DNA of 64,000 nt, from positions 3,782,001 to 3,846,000 of the forward strand of contig JASGHO010000001.1 in NCBI GenBank assembly GCA_047602305.1, given 5' to 3'. This document shows positions 25,633 through 35,012 of this stretch, piece by piece. The position numbers and the translations under genes are program-made. Under the pieces are notes generated by a model. It had not been told where the DNA came from and ran no database searches. It saw only the letters and a program-made list of their open reading frames with translations. The stretch is from Ancrocorticia sp047602305 (GTDB lineage Bacteria; Actinomycetota; Actinomycetes; Actinomycetales; Actinomycetaceae). The stretch's first letter is position 1, and every line of letters begins with the position of its first letter.

Positions 25633-26277
25633 ATGGCAGCTGGAGAAGACATCCGGGTAATGATCATTGACGACCACGAAGTGGTACGCCGTGGCATCGC
25701 CGAAGTGGTTGATCGCGCGGACGGCTTGACCGTCGTCGCCGAGGCGGGAAGTGTGTCCGAGGCCGTGCGCCGCGGCGAGCTTGTACACCCCGAAGTGGCC
25801 CTCGTTGACCTGCGCCTCCCGGACGGCACCGGCATCGATATCATCCAGCAGCTGGGAGAAGTGACGCCGGATACGCGTTGCATCGTCCTGACGTCTTTTG
25901 ACGACGACGACGCCCTCGCCGAGGCTCTCAACGCCGGCGCCAAGGCCTACCTCCTCAAGTCCGTCCGCGGCGCCGAGATCACGGAGAACATCCGTGCGGT
26001 AGCCGCTGGCCGTACCCTGCTCGATGAGCGCACCGTATCGCGCCGCCGCGCCGATCATGATGATCCCACCGCGGATCTCACCCCCTCGGAGCGCCGCGTC
26101 CTTGACCTCATTGGTGATGGCCTCTCCAATCGCGAGATCGGCGAACGCCTGGGCGTTGCCGAGAAGACGGTGAAGAACCACATCACCTCGCTGCTGTCCA
26201 AGATGGGCCTGCAGCGCCGCACCCAGGTGGCTGCATGGGTTGCCGGTCAGCGCGCGGCAGGCTGGCGCAACAGCTAA
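25633..26277 (+). CDS. NarL/LuxR-type response regulator, DosR-like
   Basis: A 214-aa response regulator. Receiver domain: 'RVMIIDDHEVVRRGIAEVV' (acidic pair), 'EVALVDLRLPDGTGIDII' (phospho-Asp), 'TRCIVLTSFDDDDAL' and 'AYLLKSVRGAEI' (Lys). Output: a C-terminal LuxR helix-turn-helix, 'LTPSERRVLDLIGDGLSNREIGERLGVAEKTVKNHITSLLSKMGLQRRTQ', which resembles DosR/DevR with its AEKTVKN helix. The DosS-like kinase gene converges on it from the right across a shared hairpin, so they are probably partners. Regulation of the neighbouring cyd genes is an inference. Confidence 0.88.
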   Translation: MAAGEDIRVMIIDDHEVVRRGIAEVVDRADGLTVVAEAGSVSEAVRRGELVHPEVALVDLRLPDGTGIDIIQQLGEVTPDTRCIVLTSFDDDDALAEALNAGAKAYLLKSVRGAEITENIRAVAAGRTLLDERTVSRRRADHDDPTADLTPSERRVLDLIGDGLSNREIGERLGVAEKTVKNHITSLLSKMGLQRRTQVAAWVAGQRAAGWRNS

Positions 26278-26340
26278 GCAGGCGCCAAGGCTGAGCAACG
26301 GCTCAGTCCCTCGCCAGCTCAGGAAATAACTAAACATAAG

Positions 26341-26386
26341 AACAAGGCGAGGAGCCCGGGCTGATGCCCCGACTCCTCGCCTTGTT
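26341..26386. terminator. Bidirectional terminator between response regulator and kinase genes
   Basis: The 14-bp stem AACAAGGCGAGGAG (26341-26354) / CTCCTCGCCTTGTT (26373-26386) lies between the two convergent stops (26277 and 26403). Read either way it ends in T-rich sequence within the stem. Confidence 0.82.
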
Positions 26387-26402
26387 CACGTAAAGGACAT
26401 GC

Positions 26403-28037
26403 CTAGCCGATAATCGCCGTCCAGATCACCTTGGTCCCGCTGTTTCCGTCTCCGGGACGGATGGAGAAGGTGCCGTGGTGGCGGCGTGCCCGCGCCGCCA
26501 GGTTGGACAGTCCGGAGCGCCGCGACAGCTCGGGTTTGACGCCCTGCCCGTTGTCCATGATGGTCATTTCGATGCGGTGGTTCTCGATGCGAATGTCCAC
26601 GCTCACGGTGGTGGCTTGCGCGTGGCGGGCCACGTTGGAGAGGCATTCGCGCACTACCGCGACGACGTCGTCGGCCAAATCGGAACCCAGCTCGTCGTCG
26701 ATCTCGGTGTGGGAGCCGGAGACGATCACCTCGCCGAGGTTGGTGAGGGTGAACTTCGGGGTGAAGCCGAGCGATCCGCGCGCGGAGGAGAGTTCGCGGC
26801 GCAGGCGCTGGACCACGGGGACCGTGGCCTGCGGATCGCGCAGCGAGTAGATGATCTGGCGAATCTGGTTGACTGACTCGTCGATCGAGGTAATGGACTT
26901 GTCCAAGCCATCTAGTACGGATTGCGGCACGGCATCCTGGGCGGCCAGATCGTCACGCACTGCGGAGAGCTCCATGCCGGATGCGAAGAGCTGCTGGATG
27001 GCGAAATCGTGGAGGTCGCGCGAGATTTGGGCGCGGTCCTCCAACTGTTCGGCCTTGGACTGGGTGAGGCGTGCGCTGGCCAATTCAAGCGCCAACGCTG
27101 CCTGGCGTGCCACGTTCTCCGCCATCGAGAGATCGGCCAGGTCGAACTCGGGGCGCCCGATGTGGCGGAGCAGCATGATGACGCCCTGCGGCACGCCTTT
27201 GGAGACCAGCGGCGCGTAGAGCGCGGCGCCGAAGCGCCCCAGCTCGGGGACGAGCAACTCCTTTTGGCGCGTCAAGGCGTCTACCACAAGTCCGGTGCCT
27301 TCGCGCAGCACGGTCTGGGCGCGACCTTCGGGAGGGAATTCGATACCGATGAGGTCCTCGGCGTCGTCGCCGTCAGAGATTTCGCAGGCCCAGGTATCGC
27401 CAACCGAGGGCAGGACGATGAGGGCGGCGTCCGCCTTGGCAACCCGGCGCATCTCGCGCGCGATGAGCTGCAACGCCTCCTCCTCGTCGGTGCCTTCGAG
27501 CAGCGCCGTGGTGATGGCGCGCGATGCGGCAATCCACTGGGCGCGCGCGTTGGACTCGGCGTACAGGCGCGAGTTCTCCACGGCGATGGCGGCGGCCTGG
27601 GCGAGAAGCTCGATCTTCTTGCCGTCGTCGTCCACAAATCCGCCCGGCTTGTCCGAGAGGTAGAGGCGCCCGAACACACGATCGTTGATGCGGATGGGGC
27701 AGCCGAGGAAGCTGGTCATGTGGGGGTGATGCTTGGGCCAGGGATGGCGGGTGGGGTGGCCCTCCAGCTCGTTGACGATGAGGTAGTGCTCATCCTGCAT
27801 CTCCCCGAACACGCCGTGCCCCTTCGGCGGCGGGCCGATGCGTTCCGCGCGCCAGGTGTCCACGCCGGTGAAGACGAACTGGAGTGTTTCGCCCTGCGAG
27901 TCGAGGACGGAGAGCGCGCCGTACTTGCAGCCGGCGAGTTCGACTGCTGAATCCACGAGGGTTTGCAGCACTGACTGGCGGTCCAGCTGGGTGGTGAGTG
28001 CGAGGGCGTGAGTCATCACAGAAGCAAGATCAGACAT
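26403..28037 (-). CDS. DosS/DevS-like two-GAF sensor histidine kinase
   Basis: A 544-aa cytosolic kinase with no membrane segment. GAF-A (about 15-155) is close to mycobacterial DosS: 'GCKYGALSVLDSQGETLQFVFTGVD', 'GVFGEM' and 'KHHPHMTSFLGCPIRINDRVFGRLYLSDK', whose HHPHM aligns with the segment holding the heme-iron ligand of DosS ('NHPPM'). GAF-B spans about 175-320. HisKA_3 has the phospho-His in 'DRAQISRDLHDFAIQQLFASGMEL'; the ATPase domain has 'VRECLSNVARHAQAT' and 'MDNGQGVKPELSRRSGLSNLAARA'. It starts 6 bases after cydC, so it belongs to the cydDC transcript. Heme binding and oxygen/redox sensing are inferred from the GAF-A match. Confidence 0.88.
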   Translation of the reverse strand: MSDLASVMTHALALTTQLDRQSVLQTLVDSAVELAGCKYGALSVLDSQGETLQFVFTGVDTWRAERIGPPPKGHGVFGEMQDEHYLIVNELEGHPTRHPWPKHHPHMTSFLGCPIRINDRVFGRLYLSDKPGGFVDDDGKKIELLAQAAAIAVENSRLYAESNARAQWIAASRAITTALLEGTDEEEALQLIAREMRRVAKADAALIVLPSVGDTWACEISDGDDAEDLIGIEFPPEGRAQTVLREGTGLVVDALTRQKELLVPELGRFGAALYAPLVSKGVPQGVIMLLRHIGRPEFDLADLSMAENVARQAALALELASARLTQSKAEQLEDRAQISRDLHDFAIQQLFASGMELSAVRDDLAAQDAVPQSVLDGLDKSITSIDESVNQIRQIIYSLRDPQATVPVVQRLRRELSSARGSLGFTPKFTLTNLGEVIVSGSHTEIDDELGSDLADDVVAVVRECLSNVARHAQATTVSVDIRIENHRIEMTIMDNGQGVKPELSRRSGLSNLAARARRHHGTFSIRPGDGNSGTKVIWTAIIG

Positions 28038-28043
28038 TTCTGT

Positions 28044-29816
28044 TTACCCTTCCTGCTGGGTGGACCAGCGATAGTCGGCCACGTGGGTGAGAAGTTCTTG
28101 GTGGCTTCCAGAGGCGGTGATCATTGTCTTTCCGTCCTTCTCGCCGAGCAGCACGATGTGGTCTGCAGCGTCGAGGGGCTGGAGACGGTGGGTGACCAGA
28201 ATGACCGTGCGGGAGAGTGCCGGATCCTCACTCCGACCGGCGCGAAGGAGATCACGAATGAGGGTATCTGCGGTTTCGGAATCCAGGTGCTCGCCCGGTT
28301 CGTCCAGCAGCAGATATTGGGCGGGGGAGGCAAGTGCGCGGGCGAGCAGGAGCCTACGGCGTTCGCCGCCGGAGATGGTTGCGGCGTCGGATCCCAGGTG
28401 GGTATGGACGCCTTGCGGGAGCTGTGCGAGCCAGTCGCCCAGCCCCACTCGCCCCAGTAGTTCGACGGCTTCATTGGGGGAGAGATCGGGCCGCGCCACG
28501 CGAACGTTTTCGAGCACCGAGGATTCGAAGATGTGCGCGTCCTCGGCCGTGAGAATGAGCGACTTCGAGATCTCCTGGCGGCTCACGTAGGACACTTCCT
28601 TGCCGTCGAGCCGCACGCTTCCGGCGTGCGGGTGCAGCATGCCGGCGAGGGTGTAGAGGAGCGTGGTTTTCCCGATTCCCGAGGCACCGACGATGGCGAG
28701 CGAGCGCCCGCGCTCCACACTGAAGTTGAATTCCCCGGCGACGTCACGGCCTTCCGGCCATCCGATGACGAGATCGCGCACGGCCAGTCCGGTTTCTTCG
28801 CTATCGGTCGGCCGTGGCGGGATGTCACGTTTCTTGTTGGCGGCGTCGAGTAGTTCGAAGATCCGCTGCGCGGCCTTGCCGGAGCGAACGAGTTGGATAC
28901 CCGCGTTGGAGAGTGCTTGCGTGGCTTCAAAGGCGGCCAGAGGAGTAAGAACGACGACGGCGAGTTCCACCGGCTTGAGAGTTCCCGCCCCCACCTGCAT
29001 GGTTCCGATGATGATGGAGAGCACCACGGTGAGCGCAAACGCGAGAAGGTCAATCGCCACGGCGGTAGCGGCGGGACGCGCCGCGCGATCACGGTTACGG
29101 AAGATGTGCCGCTCGGTGGCCTCAACCGCCTTTTCCATGGCGGTGAGCTGACCGGAGACGCGCAGTTCGGAGGCCGATTCGAGCATGGTGAGGGACTGGG
29201 CAGCAAGTTCGGCCTTGTCGCGAACCTGTGCTTCCTCGGCGAGGCGGGCACCACGCATGGCAAAGAGTGGACCGACCACACCAGAGATGAGCAGCCCGAG
29301 GGCAAGCACCATTCCGATAGCAGGGGAGAGTGCGCCCACCACACCGACGGCAAAGATGGAGACCACGAGCGCCACCACCGCGGGTTGTATCGCACGCACC
29401 ACGAGATCGCCGACGGCGTCCACGTCACGGCCGGTACGAGTCAAGAGATCGCCGCGCCGCACGGACGTCACCACATCCGTGGGAGAGTCCGCGAGGTTGT
29501 TGTACATGGCGCTGCGCAACTCAGCCATTCCGTAGAGAGCCACGCGGTGGGAGGCGATCTGATTGAGGTAACGGAAGACGGCCTTGCCCACGCCGAGCGC
29601 GCGCACGCTGGTGGCGGCGACGGAAAGATCGAGGACGGGAGGCATCTGGGAGGCGCGGGCAATGAGCCAGGCGGACACGGCCGCCAGGCCCACGGACGAG
29701 ATGAGCCCGGCCGAGCCCGCCGCCACCGACCAGGCGAAGCCCACCTTGTCGAGTTTGAGGAGCTTGAGCGCGCGGCGGATGGCTACGCGCTCATCCTTGG
29801 GAAGTGGGGATGTCAC
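28044..29816 (-). CDS. cydC: Thiol reductant ABC exporter subunit CydC
   Basis: CydC (590 aa) is half of the heterodimeric CydDC exporter of glutathione/cysteine needed to assemble cytochrome bd. Residues 1-320 hold six membrane helices; the ATPase has 'VGASGIGKTTLLYTLAG' (Walker A), 'ISGGERRRLLLARALASPAQYLLLDEPGEHLD' (signature and Walker B) and 'VTHRLQPLDAADHIVLL' (H-loop). The GTG start at 29816 overlaps the cydD stop by 4 bases, so translation is coupled. The order cydA-cydB then cydD-cydC is standard. Confidence 0.93.
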   Translation of the reverse strand: MTSPLPKDERVAIRRALKLLKLDKVGFAWSVAAGSAGLISSVGLAAVSAWLIARASQMPPVLDLSVAATSVRALGVGKAVFRYLNQIASHRVALYGMAELRSAMYNNLADSPTDVVTSVRRGDLLTRTGRDVDAVGDLVVRAIQPAVVALVVSIFAVGVVGALSPAIGMVLALGLLISGVVGPLFAMRGARLAEEAQVRDKAELAAQSLTMLESASELRVSGQLTAMEKAVEATERHIFRNRDRAARPAATAVAIDLLAFALTVVLSIIIGTMQVGAGTLKPVELAVVVLTPLAAFEATQALSNAGIQLVRSGKAAQRIFELLDAANKKRDIPPRPTDSEETGLAVRDLVIGWPEGRDVAGEFNFSVERGRSLAIVGASGIGKTTLLYTLAGMLHPHAGSVRLDGKEVSYVSRQEISKSLILTAEDAHIFESSVLENVRVARPDLSPNEAVELLGRVGLGDWLAQLPQGVHTHLGSDAATISGGERRRLLLARALASPAQYLLLDEPGEHLDSETADTLIRDLLRAGRSEDPALSRTVILVTHRLQPLDAADHIVLLGEKDGKTMITASGSHQELLTHVADYRWSTQQEG

Positions 29817-31504
29817 GGGGTCACCTCCGCTGCTACGCCGGAGGTACCGGTTTCGGAGGCATCCGTACTCGCCACCACATCGATGACATTGTCGGCTTCG
29901 CTGAGAATGGCGCGCCGGTGAGCAATAACGACGACGGTGTGCCCCGCCTGCTTCAACGCCCGCACGCTTTGCGTCACGTATTTTTCGTTCATGGCATCCA
30001 GATGCGCTGAGGGTTCGTCAAGGATGACAAACGGACGGGTGGAAACGAGGGCCCGGGTGAGGGCAAGGCGCTGGCGCTGGCCCACCGAGAGCCCCACGCC
30101 GCCTTGCCCAAGGAACGTGTTCCAGCCCTGTGACAGAGTGTCGACGACGCCGTCGAAGCCGGTGAGAGCCGCAGCCTCCAGAAGTTCGGGGCTCGGTTCG
30201 CCCGACACACCAAGATTGTCGAGCACGGTTCCGGGCACAATGGCGGGGCGCTGCGGAACCCAGGTGATCTGCTTCCACCAGGATTCCTGCTCGATGGAGT
30301 CAAGAGGCTGGTCCCCAACCGTGACGGTGCCGGAGGTGGGCTCAAGAAGCCGGAGCAGGACGGACGCCGTCGTCGATTTTCCTGAGCCGGACGCCCCGCG
30401 CAGCACCGTGATGCTTCCGGGTGCGATCGTGGCAGAAAGGGACGCCGGGGCGATGGTGGCGCGGCCGGGAGCCTTGACACTGAGATCGGAGATGACGATG
30501 GGAGCGGAGCGAAGGTCCGGCGCAGCCTGGGTGCCGGGCACCGAGGGCAGCGGCTCTTCGAGGATGTCAAACACTTGGGCGGAGGCCGCCACGCCGTTGG
30601 CGGAGGCGTGGAACTGTGAACCTACCTCGCGCAGCGGCTTGAAGGCCTCGGGAGTGAGCATGATGATGGCGAGCCCGGAGAAGAGATCCAGGTTGCCGTA
30701 CACCAGACGCAGGCCCACCTCCACCGCGACGAGCGCGGTGGAAAGGGTGGCAAGGAACTCGAGTACGGCTCCGGACAGGAAGGCCACGTAGAGGGTCTGC
30801 ATCGTCTTTCCGGCGAAGTCATCGCCCAGATCCTTGACGCGGCGGCGCGGGCCCTGCTCGCGGCCGAGCGCCTTGAGCGTGGTGAGCCCGGCGAGGAGAT
30901 CGAGGAGCTGCTGACCGAGCCGCTGCATCGAGGTGAGCCGCTCGTCCGAATAACTCTGGGTCATGCGTCCCACGAGGATCATGAAGATTGGGATGAGGGG
31001 AAGGCAGATGATGATGGCGAGGGCGCTGATCCAGTCGAGCCAGAGAATGACGGCGAGGGTTGCCGGGGTGACAGTCGAGACGAGAATGAACTGGGGGAGG
31101 AACTTGACGAAGTAGGGTTCCAGATCGTCGAGGCCGTCAGTCACCAACGTGATGGTGGGGGAGGTCTTTCCGCGTGAGAGCCAGCGGTCACCAAGATCGC
31201 CTGCATGGCGCAGAACCTTGGTACGCAGATCGGTGATGACACGCAGCGCTGCGCGGTGCCCAAAGCTCTCCTGGGCGAAAGTGATGAGAAGCCGGAGAGC
31301 AATGACGCCCGCAAGGGAGGCGATCAACGGGAGAACATCGGTGAAGCTCTTGCTGCCGTCAATGACAGGCGAGATCGAGCCAGAGATGAGCAATGACTGT
31401 GCGATCACGAGGATGGCAGCAAGCGAACCCGTGAGCCCGAGAAAAGCGATGTATTTTCGCGTGTCCTTGGCGTAGGCGAGGAGGCGTTTGTCCAGTGGCT
31501 TCAC
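29813..31504 (-). CDS. cydD: Thiol reductant ABC exporter subunit CydD
   Basis: CydD (563 aa from GTG 31504; the frame opens further at a TTG at 31528, but AAGGAG lies between the two and supports the GTG). Membrane domain: six helices in residues 15-310. ATPase: 'LRGASGSGKSTTASVLLRLL' (Walker A), 'GVGLSVGQRQRLALTRALVSTRPFVILDEPSAHLD' (signature, Walker B) and 'VIAHRRAILSEADNVIDV' (H-loop). It pairs with CydC. A spacer of about 300 bases with a terminator separates it from cydAB, so it may have its own promoter. Confidence 0.93.
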   Translation of the reverse strand: MKPLDKRLLAYAKDTRKYIAFLGLTGSLAAILVIAQSLLISGSISPVIDGSKSFTDVLPLIASLAGVIALRLLITFAQESFGHRAALRVITDLRTKVLRHAGDLGDRWLSRGKTSPTITLVTDGLDDLEPYFVKFLPQFILVSTVTPATLAVILWLDWISALAIIICLPLIPIFMILVGRMTQSYSDERLTSMQRLGQQLLDLLAGLTTLKALGREQGPRRRVKDLGDDFAGKTMQTLYVAFLSGAVLEFLATLSTALVAVEVGLRLVYGNLDLFSGLAIIMLTPEAFKPLREVGSQFHASANGVAASAQVFDILEEPLPSVPGTQAAPDLRSAPIVISDLSVKAPGRATIAPASLSATIAPGSITVLRGASGSGKSTTASVLLRLLEPTSGTVTVGDQPLDSIEQESWWKQITWVPQRPAIVPGTVLDNLGVSGEPSPELLEAAALTGFDGVVDTLSQGWNTFLGQGGVGLSVGQRQRLALTRALVSTRPFVILDEPSAHLDAMNEKYVTQSVRALKQAGHTVVVIAHRRAILSEADNVIDVVASTDASETGTSGVAAEVTP

Positions 31505-31742
31505 GCGGCGAAGACTCCTTGGTTGCAACTGATGAGTACCGCATCCATTGTCTCAACAGTGGCACTGCTTCAACAATTTCGGGGGCCGTGTACGTTCGGT
31601 GACCGTGTACGCACGCGCGATGCTGGACCCGGCTCTTCCCATTGTAGTCACTTTGACGGCAGCTAGGGCGAAAGTCCTAGATGTGGGTTGGGGTGCGCGG
31701 TGCGAGCTGAGAACCGGATTCGACAACGGGATCCGATAACAA
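31505..31742. other. Spacer upstream of cydD
   Basis: About 240 bases between the cydAB terminator hairpin and cydD. No gene is supported. It probably holds the cydDC-kinase promoter, but no unambiguous hexamers were picked. Confidence 0.4.
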
Positions 31743-31787
31743 GATGAGGGGTGGGATCCAGAAAAATTCTGAATCCCACCCCTCATC
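31743..31787 (-). terminator. Strong hairpin ending cydAB
   Basis: A 15-bp perfect stem GATGAGGGGTGGGAT (31743-31757) / ATCCCACCCCTCATC (31773-31787), with an inner CAGAA/TTCTG extension, lies 13 bases beyond the cydB stop. Confidence 0.85.
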
Positions 31788-31799
31788 TGACATATGGCC

Positions 31800-32927
31800 C
31801 TAAGCCGTCTCGAAAGAGCGAATCTTCTTGGGATCGAGGCCCGGGGTCTTCTCCGGGATCTCCTCCACGCGAATGCGCTTGGCGAACACCTTGTACGCCC
31901 AGATCGTGTAGGCGAGAACGATTGGCACGAACACCACTGCGGCGCCAGCCATAATCATCTGGGTGGGTGCGGTAGCCGAAGCCTGCGCCAGACTCAGCGA
32001 GTAAGCCGGGTCAATCGAGGACTTCAGGGCGTCCGGGAACACAGCGAACCAGATGAACACAACGGCGGCTGCAATGGCTACAAAATGAGCAACGAAGGCC
32101 TTGACCTCATCGCCCTTGTAGATCAGTGCAATCGAGGCGACGAGCAGCAGAGCCGTGAGAGCCAACGGAACGATGGACAGACCATTGTTCGTGTAGCTCA
32201 GCTGCGCCCAGATAGCCCACGCTGCGGTGACCACGGTTCCTGCAAGCAACGACTTCTGGGCGATACCCTGTGCGCGACGCTTGAGATCATCGGTGGTCTT
32301 GATGGAGATGAAGAGAGCTCCGTGCGAGAGGAACAGCAGCATCGTGACCAAACCACCAAGAATGGTGAACGGGGTCAGCAGGGAGAAGAAACCTCCGGTG
32401 AGGAAGTGCTTGTCCACTGCGTCGAGTGCGGTGTTGACCTGGTCCACGGGGACGGCCTGGAATACGCCATCCGTGTAGTGCCCCACTTCGATCTTCATGC
32501 CCTGCACCAGGTTGGCGAATGCCACGCCCCAGAGGATGGAAACCACCCAGGCGGACACTGTGTGGATCCAGTCCCAGTTGGAGCGCCAGCTATCGGTGTT
32601 GATCATCTTGCGCCATTCGAGCGCGCACACACGGAAGATGAGGCACACCAGAATGAGGACGAGGGCAATATACATGCCGGAGAACATCGTCGCGTACCAC
32701 TCGGGGAAGGCGGCGAAGGTGGCGCCACCGGCGGTGAGCAGCCACACCTCGTTTCCATCCCAGTGCGGGCCGATGGCGTTGAGCGTTGCGCGGCGCTCCT
32801 TCTCGTTCTTGGGAAGGATCTTGAGCAGCATGCCCACGCCGAAGCCGAATCCCTCGAGGGTGAGGTAGCCGGTCCACAGGACGCCGATGAGGACGAACCA
32901 GAGAAGCTGGATGAATGTTAGTTCCAT
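31800..32927 (-). CDS. cydB: Cytochrome bd quinol oxidase subunit II
   Basis: CydB (375 aa) is the second integral subunit of the bd-type quinol oxidase. The N-terminus 'LLWFVLIGVLWTGYLTLEGFGFGVGMLL', 'NAIGPHWDGNEVWLLTAGGATFAAFPEWYATMFSG' and repeated long hydrophobic helices (nine expected) are diagnostic. It follows cydA after 13 bases and is closed by the hairpin at 31743-31787. Confidence 0.96.
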   Translation of the reverse strand: MELTFIQLLWFVLIGVLWTGYLTLEGFGFGVGMLLKILPKNEKERRATLNAIGPHWDGNEVWLLTAGGATFAAFPEWYATMFSGMYIALVLILVCLIFRVCALEWRKMINTDSWRSNWDWIHTVSAWVVSILWGVAFANLVQGMKIEVGHYTDGVFQAVPVDQVNTALDAVDKHFLTGGFFSLLTPFTILGGLVTMLLFLSHGALFISIKTTDDLKRRAQGIAQKSLLAGTVVTAAWAIWAQLSYTNNGLSIVPLALTALLLVASIALIYKGDEVKAFVAHFVAIAAAVVFIWFAVFPDALKSSIDPAYSLSLAQASATAPTQMIMAGAAVVFVPIVLAYTIWAYKVFAKRIRVEEIPEKTPGLDPKKIRSFETA

Positions 32928-32940
32928 GAGTGTTCTCCGA

Positions 32941-34410
32941 TCAGTAGACGAACTTCAGCTGCTCGGCAGCGTTGGAATCGTACTCGATGATCTTGCTCTT
33001 GGTGTTGATGCCTTCGAGTGCGTAGCGATGCAGCAGCTTGAGCCAGACAACGCCGAGAGCGGTGTATAGCAGGGTGAAGACGGACATCGAGATCGCCACG
33101 TAGGCCACGCTCACCGAATCCGACACACCGAGGCTCGTCAGGAGGTAGACGTTGTTCTCGCCGGGGTTGACAACCCATGGCTGGCGGCCCATCTCGGTGA
33201 GAAGCCAGCCGAACGAGTTACCCAGGAAGGGTAGTGGGATGGCCAGGAGCCAGAGCTTGCCCAGCTGCTCGGAGCGGACAATGTTCTTTCCTGCCAGTAG
33301 CAGGAGTCCGAGTAGTGATAGGCCGATGCCCAACATTCCAACGCCCACCATGATGCGGAAGGAGTAGAAGGTGACGGTCAGATTCGGGCGGTAATCCTGA
33401 TCCGGTCCGTACTCATCGGCGTACTTCTCCTGGAGCTCGGCGTTGACATCGTCAAGGCCGGGCAGGAAGGACTCGGGGCCGGTGAAGTGGTTGGTGGACA
33501 TGAAGGACTCGATGCCCGGGATGGGCAGAACGAGCTGGAAACCGTCTGTGCTGCGGGTATCCATGAGCAGCACCAGCTTGTGGGCTTCTCCGGAGTGCAT
33601 GGTTCCCATCATGGCGGCAGCCTTGGCGGGCTGAATCTCCACCACGTGCTGGCCCATGAAATGGCCGGACGCGGAAACGCCGACCGAGGAGATCAGCATG
33701 GCCACGAGACCAATCTTGGCGGCGGGCTTCCAGTATCCGCGGGCCTCTTCCTCATTGCCTGTGAGGCGGATGGAACGAGCCATCCACCAGAAGGAGAGGG
33801 CGGCCACAACAGTTCCGGCCACCAGGAAGGCGGCGGTGATGGTGTGGGCGAAGGTCCACAGGGAGGTGGCGTTGAAGAGCACCTTGAGGAAGCCGCTGGC
33901 TCCATCGAGTTCCGCACGCCCGGTTTCGGGGTTGATGACAGCGCCAGTGGGGTACTGCATGAAGGAGTTGGCAGCAAGGATGAAGAACGCCGAGAGCAAG
34001 GTTCCAATGGCAACCATCCAGATGGTGAGGTTGTGGACCTTGGGGGAGAGACGGCCCTTGCCGAAGATCCACAGTCCGAGGAATGTGGATTCGAAGAAGA
34101 ACGCGAGTAGTGCTTCGAAGGCGAGGGGTGCTCCGAAGATATCGCCCACGAATCGGGAGTACTCAGACCAGTTCATGCCGAACTGGAACTCCTGGACGAT
34201 ACCGGTGGCCACTCCAAGTGCAAAGTTGATGAGAAGGATCTTGCCGAAGAAATCGGTTACCTTCTGCCACTTGGGATCTCCGGTTTTACGGGCCTTCGTT
34301 TGCATGATGGCTACGAGGCTGGACAGGCCGATGGTCAGTGGCACCTGGAGGTAGTGATATACCGTTGTGATACCGAACTGCCACCGGGCGAGGTCGAGGG
34401 CATCTAACAT
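32941..34410 (-). CDS. cydA: Cytochrome bd quinol oxidase subunit I
   Basis: CydA (489 aa) binds the three hemes and oxidises quinol while reducing oxygen with high affinity. His19 in 'ARWQFGITTVYHYLQVPLTIGL' is the heme b595 ligand position; 'FAHTITAAFLVAG' carries another heme His; 'TEMGRQPWVV' is the conserved segment after the Q-loop. It is shorter than the E. coli protein, consistent with the short Q-loop of Gram-positive enzymes. GAAAGG precedes ATG 34410. With cydB, cydDC and the GAF kinase it forms a low-oxygen respiration locus. Confidence 0.96.
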   Translation of the reverse strand: MLDALDLARWQFGITTVYHYLQVPLTIGLSSLVAIMQTKARKTGDPKWQKVTDFFGKILLINFALGVATGIVQEFQFGMNWSEYSRFVGDIFGAPLAFEALLAFFFESTFLGLWIFGKGRLSPKVHNLTIWMVAIGTLLSAFFILAANSFMQYPTGAVINPETGRAELDGASGFLKVLFNATSLWTFAHTITAAFLVAGTVVAALSFWWMARSIRLTGNEEEARGYWKPAAKIGLVAMLISSVGVSASGHFMGQHVVEIQPAKAAAMMGTMHSGEAHKLVLLMDTRSTDGFQLVLPIPGIESFMSTNHFTGPESFLPGLDDVNAELQEKYADEYGPDQDYRPNLTVTFYSFRIMVGVGMLGIGLSLLGLLLLAGKNIVRSEQLGKLWLLAIPLPFLGNSFGWLLTEMGRQPWVVNPGENNVYLLTSLGVSDSVSVAYVAISMSVFTLLYTALGVVWLKLLHRYALEGINTKSKIIEYDSNAAEQLKFVY

Positions 34411-35012
34411 GTGAACACCTTTCGAACGACCTGTGAAGTTAGGGACAATGTCGCTAAGTACTCTAACAGAGGTCGGGACCGAGGTCCCCCGGAATATCGG
34501 GGAAAGTGCCAGTTTTGTAGCCTGTGGTCCGATGCGCCTCCGACGGAGATTAAAGCCTTACCAGCTAATTCTCGCCTAATTTCTTGACTCATGCCAGCTA
34601 AATGGCCGATCATCCCGGAGTAATTGCCGCCTGAGTCGTTGGTCCGCTTTTGTGGAGGAGATCTCCGGCACAGTGACGACGACGGAGTGTTGTCGCGAGG
34701 TCGTGAGATCGCCTCCAACTGTGGTCCAGTTCGTCGTCGACCCGCCGACAAAACCCCGTCATTGTGAGGTGTGTGGCTCAAGTGGTGGGCCAGTTTGTTT
34801 CAATGTGCGACAATAGGTGTGGAGTTGGGCGTGCCCGCATAGCCCAACATCTCGACCGCCTGATCCAGTTGACTGTGCGCCGCTACTGCGCCGCCGCCGG
34901 TGCTGGATATCGGCTCGAGTAGTAAAGCTTTCCGCGGCACTGCCGCGATAACTGGTCCGATGGGATACGTGTATGCGGGGCGTATTCGTCGGGCAGGAGA
35001 GTGCGATTACGT
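34411..35012. other. 600-base divergent region between cydA and rne
   Basis: No gene is supported here. Next to cydA lie GGGACC/GGTCCC (34475-34480 and 34483-34488) and the weak hairpin CCCCG/CGGGG that follows. The remainder probably contains the cydAB promoter and a long 5' untranslated region of rne; RNase E messages often have long autoregulatory leaders. AGGAGA at 34995-35000 sets the rne start. Confidence 0.45.

Noticed and set aside
31505..31528. TTG 31528 as the cydD start
   Set aside because: AAGGAG lies between it and GTG 31504, and the conserved protein begins at the GTG.
31794..32921. A 375-codon plus-strand frame over cydB
   Set aside because: Exact antisense of cydB, low-complexity polar translation.
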